Below, in pieces: positions 59,685 to 64,000 of a DNA stretch of 64,000 nt. The notes under the pieces are model-generated. The model was not told the DNA's origin, did not search any database, and saw only the letters and a list, made by a program, of their open reading frames with translations. Position 1 is the stretch's first letter. Every line of letters starts with the position of its first letter. The translations under genes and the position numbers were made by a program. This DNA comes from Thiocapsa sp. (lineage in GTDB: Bacteria > Pseudomonadota > Gammaproteobacteria > Chromatiales > Chromatiaceae): NCBI RefSeq assembly GCF_018399035.1, contig NZ_CP073760.1, positions 3,786,001 to 3,850,000 on the forward strand, in the 5' to 3' direction.

Positions 59685-62130
59685 GGGACTTGGGGCCGGC
59701 ATAGTGGAGCGGCCCGGCAGGAGCCGGGGCGCGAGGCTTGGTTCGACTCAGCCAACGTGTCCAGAACATCGGCTTAGGTTCCGACGGGAAGAGCGGCTCG
59801 CCCTCCAGCAGATCGATGGGGATATCCGTGACGAGGATGCCGCGGACACGCGCGCCACGCTCCTCCAAGAGCTCGACGGTCTCGCGCAACTGACCGCGCG
59901 TCGTCCGACCACTCCGTGCCACCACGATCAGATTGCCCAGGCTCACGGCAGCCTCCAGGACGGTCTCCAAGGCACCGACCGGCGGCAGATCGTATACCAG
60001 ATTCCGCCCGCTTTGATTCAAGGCGTCGAGCACGGCGCGAAATTGCCGGCTGCCGAGCCGCGCGAGCCGATGATCGAGTCCGTCGACACGCGGCTGATCC
60101 GGCTCTCGACCGGACACCGACTCCGACTCCGGCACCGAGTCATCGCGCGCGACGCCGGCCGCCAGTAAGACGAGGTCCGGCGACGAGGTCGCGCTCAGCA
60201 GGGTCGCCACAGGGGACTCCCCATCCAGGGCTTGAGCCAAACCGGCCTGATCGGCTGGTCGCCTTAGAAGCTCCGACGGCCGTGTCCCCGCCAGATTGCG
60301 CAGATCGGCGTCGACCAAGGTCGTCGGATATTCCTTCATGGCGAGGACCAAGGCGAGATTGGTGGCGATGCGGGTGCGCCCTGCCTCGGGGTCAGCGCTG
60401 ATCACGCCCAGACAGCGCCAATCATCCGGCTCCAGCTTGGCGTCAAGCTCGTTGATCAGGCGTCTGAAGATCGCTGCAATGGGGTCTGCCGGGCGTTGCG
60501 GATCGACCAGTGCGCGCGCGTCTGCGGGAATATGCTGAAGCTCCCACACAAGCTCGATGCCCGGAGTCCCGAGGGCATCGCGCCGGGTGCGCAACCGAGG
60601 GTCCAGCAGCTCCAGTAAAAGGGCGACCCCGAGCCCAAGCCCTCCCCCAAGCACTACGCCGGCGATGGCGATGAGCTTTTTCGACGATGGCATGGCCTCG
60701 GTAGGCGGCAAGGCGCGCTCGAACAACTCAAGCGAGGCTTCGTTGCGCTGCACCATGACCGCGGCCTCGTCGACCCGGCCCACGAGGCTGCCTACCAAAT
60801 TCTCGGCGGACGTCATCCGCGTCTGGATCAACTGAAAGTCCTTCTCGGCGGAGGTCAGGTCCGCGAGTTTCGTCCGGCTCTGCTCGATCGTCTCGGTCAG
60901 CGCAACGATCTGTGCCTCACGCACCCGAATGTCGCTGGTCAGCTCGCGCTGGCGATCCTGAAGACCGGTCAGCTTGGTGTTGGCCGAATAGAGGTTCTCG
61001 GGCGCACCCTCGTCCTTGCTCTCGGCGATCATCTGCTTGAGCACGTCGACCCGGGTCTGGAGCTTGATGACCTTGGGGTTCTGCTCGGTGTAGCGACTGC
61101 GGGCCTCCTGCAACTGCCATTCGTAGTCGGTGAGGCGCGTCTTGAGTGGGTTGCGGTAGACCGACGAAGTGACCACCATTTCCGGCTCGCCCTTCACCGC
61201 GCTTTCGATCTCCACGAGCGCCTCCTTGAACGCCTCGACCTCGGCGATCTTGGTGTTGAGGTCGACGTCCAATCGGGAGAGACTGCCGAGGAGGACCTGG
61301 GTCTCGGCATTGAAATCGGAGACCTGATGAGCGGACTTGAAGGCACGCATCTCGGCGGTGACGGCGCGGAATTCCTCGCGGGCGGATTCCAGTTGTGCAC
61401 TGTAATTGCCGAAGGCACCCGAGGCATCTTTTCGCCTTAAATCACGACTGCGCTGGACCAAGAGCTCCGCGACCGTGTTGGCGATCCCGGCGGCGATCAC
61501 CGGATTGTCCCAGATCGCGGTGATCTGGAAGATGTTGGACTCCTTGCCGACGTTCACGCCGATGGCGGGGCTGAGCGCGCGCAACGTGGCGTCGAGCTGA
61601 AGCCCGTCGATGACCGCCTGCAACGAGCTGGGCAGCTTGACGGTGTCGAGCAGGGTCTTGAGGTTGTAACTCTGAAGTTCGAGGGGTATCGCGCTGCCGA
61701 GCGAAAATTGGTCCTGACGGCTGTGCAACATAAGGGCCGCCACCGCCTGCCAGCTCGGCTTCACCTGAGTCACGGCAATCACCAGGAAAAGGCCGGAGAT
61801 GACGGCGGCAATCCCGGCCGCCAGCCACCAGCGCTTGAGGATCCCGCGCGCCAGTCGCTCGATGTCCAGACCCGGCCCCTTGGGTGGCTCCGCCTCCTCG
61901 CCCCCCATTCCGGGGAAGCCGGGGAACATCAAAGGGGCCTCCTCGCGGGACTCGGGCTCGAGGTTTTGAGGGGGCGACTCGACGTCGGGTTCGGCAAGAT
62001 CCCAGGCGACCTCGCCTGGATCCGGAGAGGACTCCCGGTCGCGAGCGTCCCCGGGGTCCGATGGTTCGCCGTGCCCGTCGCGTCCTCCCGGATGTGCGTA
62101 GCGATCTCGAATGCGTAGCTCCCGGGTCAC
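59674..62130 (-). CDS. Wzc-like chain-length determinant fused to a kinase-type domain, Walker lysine missing
   Basis: Inner-membrane co-polymerase, 818 residues. An acidic, Pro-rich N-terminal extension of about 85 residues comes before a Wzz domain with membrane helices at about 100-120 and 484-508. Between these lies a long coiled-coil region (about 240-470). A BY-kinase-like domain is at about 570-790. Walker A reads DPEAGRTRIATNLA: Arg585 replaces the catalytic lysine, while Walker A' (TLVDADLRN) is kept. The C-terminus lacks a tyrosine cluster (a single Tyr). Kinase activity is therefore doubtful. The GTG start overlaps the ATPase stop (GTGA). Confidence 0.9.
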   Translation of the reverse strand: MTRELRIRDRYAHPGGRDGHGEPSDPGDARDRESSPDPGEVAWDLAEPDVESPPQNLEPESREEAPLMFPGFPGMGGEEAEPPKGPGLDIERLARGILKRWWLAAGIAAVISGLFLVIAVTQVKPSWQAVAALMLHSRQDQFSLGSAIPLELQSYNLKTLLDTVKLPSSLQAVIDGLQLDATLRALSPAIGVNVGKESNIFQITAIWDNPVIAAGIANTVAELLVQRSRDLRRKDASGAFGNYSAQLESAREEFRAVTAEMRAFKSAHQVSDFNAETQVLLGSLSRLDVDLNTKIAEVEAFKEALVEIESAVKGEPEMVVTSSVYRNPLKTRLTDYEWQLQEARSRYTEQNPKVIKLQTRVDVLKQMIAESKDEGAPENLYSANTKLTGLQDRQRELTSDIRVREAQIVALTETIEQSRTKLADLTSAEKDFQLIQTRMTSAENLVGSLVGRVDEAAVMVQRNEASLELFERALPPTEAMPSSKKLIAIAGVVLGGGLGLGVALLLELLDPRLRTRRDALGTPGIELVWELQHIPADARALVDPQRPADPIAAIFRRLINELDAKLEPDDWRCLGVISADPEAGRTRIATNLALVLAMKEYPTTLVDADLRNLAGTRPSELLRRPADQAGLAQALDGESPVATLLSATSSPDLVLLAAGVARDDSVPESESVSGREPDQPRVDGLDHRLARLGSRQFRAVLDALNQSGRNLVYDLPPVGALETVLEAAVSLGNLIVVARSGRTTRGQLRETVELLEERGARVRGILVTDIPIDLLEGEPLFPSEPKPMFWTRWLSRTKPRAPAPAGPLHYAGPKSHVS

Positions 62131-62999
62131 GGCGGATCAGCCCCGGCGTCGAAGAGGCCGCCATGTCGGCGAAGATCCTCCACCACGGTGGTGATCGCGG
62201 CGCCGGTGAAGTGGCCAGCCCCCTCGACCAGAACATGCTCCAAGGCGATCTTGCAGATCCGGTTGACCTCGCGGGGAATGCCGCGGCTGGCCCGAAACAG
62301 AACATCCAATGCCTCGGGGTCGAAGGGGAATTCGCCCTGATAGCCGGCGACGGCAAGGCGGTGGCGGACGTACTCTCGCGTCTCGTCCGCCGTCATGGCC
62401 GCGAGATGAAAGCGCAGGCTGACCCGTTGGTCGACCTGCGGCAGGTGGCGCAGGTGAGCGCGCAGCTCCGGCTGGCCGATGAGGATGAGGGTCAGGAAAT
62501 TCTGGCGCTCGGAGGCGATATTGGTCAGGCCCTTGAGGGCCTCCAGGCAGGACAGATCGAGCTGCTGGGCCTCGTCCAGGAGAATGACCAGATGGCGGCC
62601 TTGGCTCGCGATCTGCTCGGTCAACAGACGCTTGAAGGCGGCCAGACGGCTGTAGCGGTCGGGATAGTCCGTCGCACGCAGGCGCTGTCCCTGGATCTGG
62701 CTGAGAATCTCCAGCAGGAGATCGTCGAAGCCGAGCAGGCTGTTCTCGATGCTGACCCGCGCATGGGTCTCGGCAGAGAGCCGCGCATGCAGGACGGAAC
62801 GCAGCATGGTCTTGCCCGAGCCGATCTCGCCCGTGAGCAGGCCCATGCCCATGTTGCGGTCCTCGGCGAGAAACTGCAGGCGCGACAGGGCCTCCGCATG
62901 TGCCGCCGAGGGGAAGAAGTAGCGTGTGTCGCGGGTATTGTCGAAGGGCGGCGCGGGTGGATTGCTTGCCGTCAGTCCTCGCTCGGAGGGATCGGTCAT
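62127..62999 (-). CDS. ExeA-like AAA ATPase of a polysaccharide export locus
   Basis: 290 residues from the ATG at 62999; starts at 63041 or 63167 are also open. Walker A is LTGEIGSGKTMLRSVL, Walker B is LVILLDEAQQLD, and the C-terminal part (RVSLRFHLAAMTADET, ASRGIPREVNRI) is typical of ExeA/GspA ATPases. Similar ATPases sit beside Wzc genes in exosortase (PEP-CTERM) exopolysaccharide loci. No exosortase is in this window. Its exact job in export is unknown. Confidence 0.87.
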   Translation of the reverse strand: MTDPSERGLTASNPPAPPFDNTRDTRYFFPSAAHAEALSRLQFLAEDRNMGMGLLTGEIGSGKTMLRSVLHARLSAETHARVSIENSLLGFDDLLLEILSQIQGQRLRATDYPDRYSRLAAFKRLLTEQIASQGRHLVILLDEAQQLDLSCLEALKGLTNIASERQNFLTLILIGQPELRAHLRHLPQVDQRVSLRFHLAAMTADETREYVRHRLAVAGYQGEFPFDPEALDVLFRASRGIPREVNRICKIALEHVLVEGAGHFTGAAITTVVEDLRRHGGLFDAGADPP

Positions 63000-63238
63000 G
63001 TCAAGGTGCCGCCCCGTGTGTACCGATGGATCGGAGGACATGAATGAAGAGCCTTTGCTAAACGCCGAACGTACATCAGGAGCCGCGCCGACAAAATCAT
63101 CTTCCGAGTATATGCCAGCTTTTTTGGGTTGTAAGCACTTGCCTTGTTCCCCGCACCGGACGGGCACCTCGGCGTCATGTCAAACACCACGCCGGAGACT
63201 CGGCCGTTGCCGCGCATCGTCCGCCTTCATGGACAGGG
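63000..63238. other. Intergenic gap upstream of the ExeA-like ATPase gene
   Basis: About 240 bases that may contain an N-terminal extension of the ATPase (in-frame ATGs at 63041 and 63167) or its promoter. No other gene or repeat is seen. Confidence 0.4.
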
Positions 63239-63676
63239 CTAGCGATTCGGATCCTGCGGGTCGTTGGCCAGGGCCGGATTGTTCATGAAGAAGGTCACAC
63301 GCCTCGGGAGGTGTGGAACCCGCAGACGCTGCTCTTGGCGGGCCTGGCCCGGATAGAGTGGCTCGGCGGTCACGGTGACGGCTCGGGTGAGGCTCGAAAA
63401 CCAGAGATAGCGATTGAGCGGCGTCTGACCCACATACTCCCCGTCCACATAGATGGCCGCCGGGGTCGGTGCAGAGTCGATCTCCACCCGTGTGTTGGAC
63501 GCCCCGGGGGGGATCTCGGCGCAGGCGGCCGGGACGGGCTCGCAGGGACCAAACGACGCCTCGCAGAGGGGTCTTGCCTCGGGATAGCAGGCCAACGAGG
63601 GCGCGGCGCAACCACCGGATTGACCGGCGCCGGCGAGCACCGCGACCGCCAGGACAATGGTCCGCGCCCGGATCAT
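63239..63676 (-). CDS. PEGA-domain lipoprotein
   Basis: 145 residues. A lipoprotein signal ends in SGGC (Cys23), followed by a Cys-rich segment (CYPEARPLCEASFGPCEPVP) and a PEGA-like domain (TPAAIYVDGEYVGQTPLNRY). PEGA domains are surface-associated beta modules. The ATG overlaps the glycosyltransferase stop (ATGA), placing it in the export operon. A structural role near the export machinery is a guess. Confidence 0.75.
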   Translation of the reverse strand: MIRARTIVLAVAVLAGAGQSGGCAAPSLACYPEARPLCEASFGPCEPVPAACAEIPPGASNTRVEIDSAPTPAAIYVDGEYVGQTPLNRYLWFSSLTRAVTVTAEPLYPGQARQEQRLRVPHLPRRVTFFMNNPALANDPQDPNR

Positions 63677-64000
63677 GAGGCGGCTGCGGCCTCCAGTTCT
63701 TCGAGCACGGCGCGGGTGGTCGCGTCCCAGGTGAAGCGGGATGCCCGCTCGATGCCCGCGGCGACGAGGCGCACGCGCAAGGCATCGTCCGTGAGCAGGC
63801 GCGTGAGGCTCTCCGCGATGGCGGGCACGCTCAGTGGATCGAAGAGCAGCCCGGCCTCCCCGACCACCTCGGGAATGCTCGAGGTCTTGGCGGCGCACAC
63901 CGGGATCCCGCTCGCCATGGCCTCCAGCACCGGGATGCCGAAACCTTCGAAGAGCGACGGAAAGACCAGTGCATCCGCCGCGGCATAGAGTGCCGGGATG
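63673..64000 (-). CDS. Group 1 (GT4) glycosyltransferase, C-terminal part
   Basis: Cut by the window edge; the last 108 or so codons are visible. The donor-binding E-x7-E motif reads SLFEGFGIPVLEAMASGIPV, and GLLFDPLSVPAIAESLTRLL follows, typical of GT4 enzymes such as mannosyltransferases. It ends with an ATGA overlap to the lipoprotein gene. Probably adds a sugar to the lipid-linked exopolysaccharide unit. Confidence 0.92.
   Translation of the reverse strand, partial: IPALYAAADALVFPSLFEGFGIPVLEAMASGIPVCAAKTSSIPEVVGEAGLLFDPLSVPAIAESLTRLLTDDALRVRLVAAGIERASRFTWDATTRAVLEELEAAAAS

Overview
The window reads as chromosomal DNA of a high-GC gammaproteobacterium, most likely a purple sulfur bacterium of the Chromatiaceae (Thiocapsa-like). 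This rests on gene content: de novo glycine betaine synthesis by two methyltransferases, an uptake-hydrogenase maturation set (hupK-hypC-hypD-hypE), a CstR/SqrR-type two-cysteine ArsR regulator and a large exopolysaccharide locus. The genus is an inference. I see no rRNA, tRNA, CRISPR array, phage or intact insertion sequence.

Layout. 0-3.2 kb: a GGDEF/EAL multi-PAS sensor. 3.3-13.6 kb: an osmoadaptation island with a ProVWX betaine importer, an outer-membrane porin, glycine/sarcosine and sarcosine/dimethylglycine N-methyltransferases, a BCCT transporter, and a convergent MscS-type channel with a cyclic-nucleotide-binding domain. 13.7-18.8 kb: a minus-strand, start/stop-overlapping operon for a Gld-like ABC system (ATPase, permease, GldG-like, DUF4340-like) ending in mutM. 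18.9-26.7 kb: hydrogenase maturation genes mixed with small membrane-protein genes and many dispersed repeats. 26.8-35.4 kb: a TPR protein, an OmpR/EnvZ pair, a Bcp peroxiredoxin, a sensor kinase and response regulator, the ArsR regulator and spermidine synthase. 35.6-38.5 kb: a nitrogen operon behind a sigma-54 promoter (TorF-like porin, glnK, a 98-residue deleted AmtB, amtB). 38.9-48 kb: ubiK, a frameshifted comM, yheS, glgP and a phosphatase/Hpt/STAS signalling trio. 48-64 kb: an exopolysaccharide locus with glycosyltransferases, a phosphodiesterase-like protein, a GH9 glycoside hydrolase, two acyltransferases, an O-antigen-ligase/polymerase-like protein, Wza- and Wzc-like export proteins, an ExeA-like ATPase and a PEGA lipoprotein.

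The strongest unexplained signal is a family of about 85-bp intergenic palindromic elements with ends TAAACCGCG/CGCGGTTTA. They usually occur as class I + AT-rich spacer + class II dimers of about 190 bp. Their tips supply the stop codons of at least four genes, and one copy carries a compensatory change in both ends. Two further dispersed repeat families are present: a GTTGTC/GACAAC hairpin and a roughly 68-bp repeat. Other notable items are the miniature AmtB, a Wzc-like protein without the Walker A lysine, and three places where one missing G or C breaks an otherwise good reading frame. The last of these may be sequence errors.
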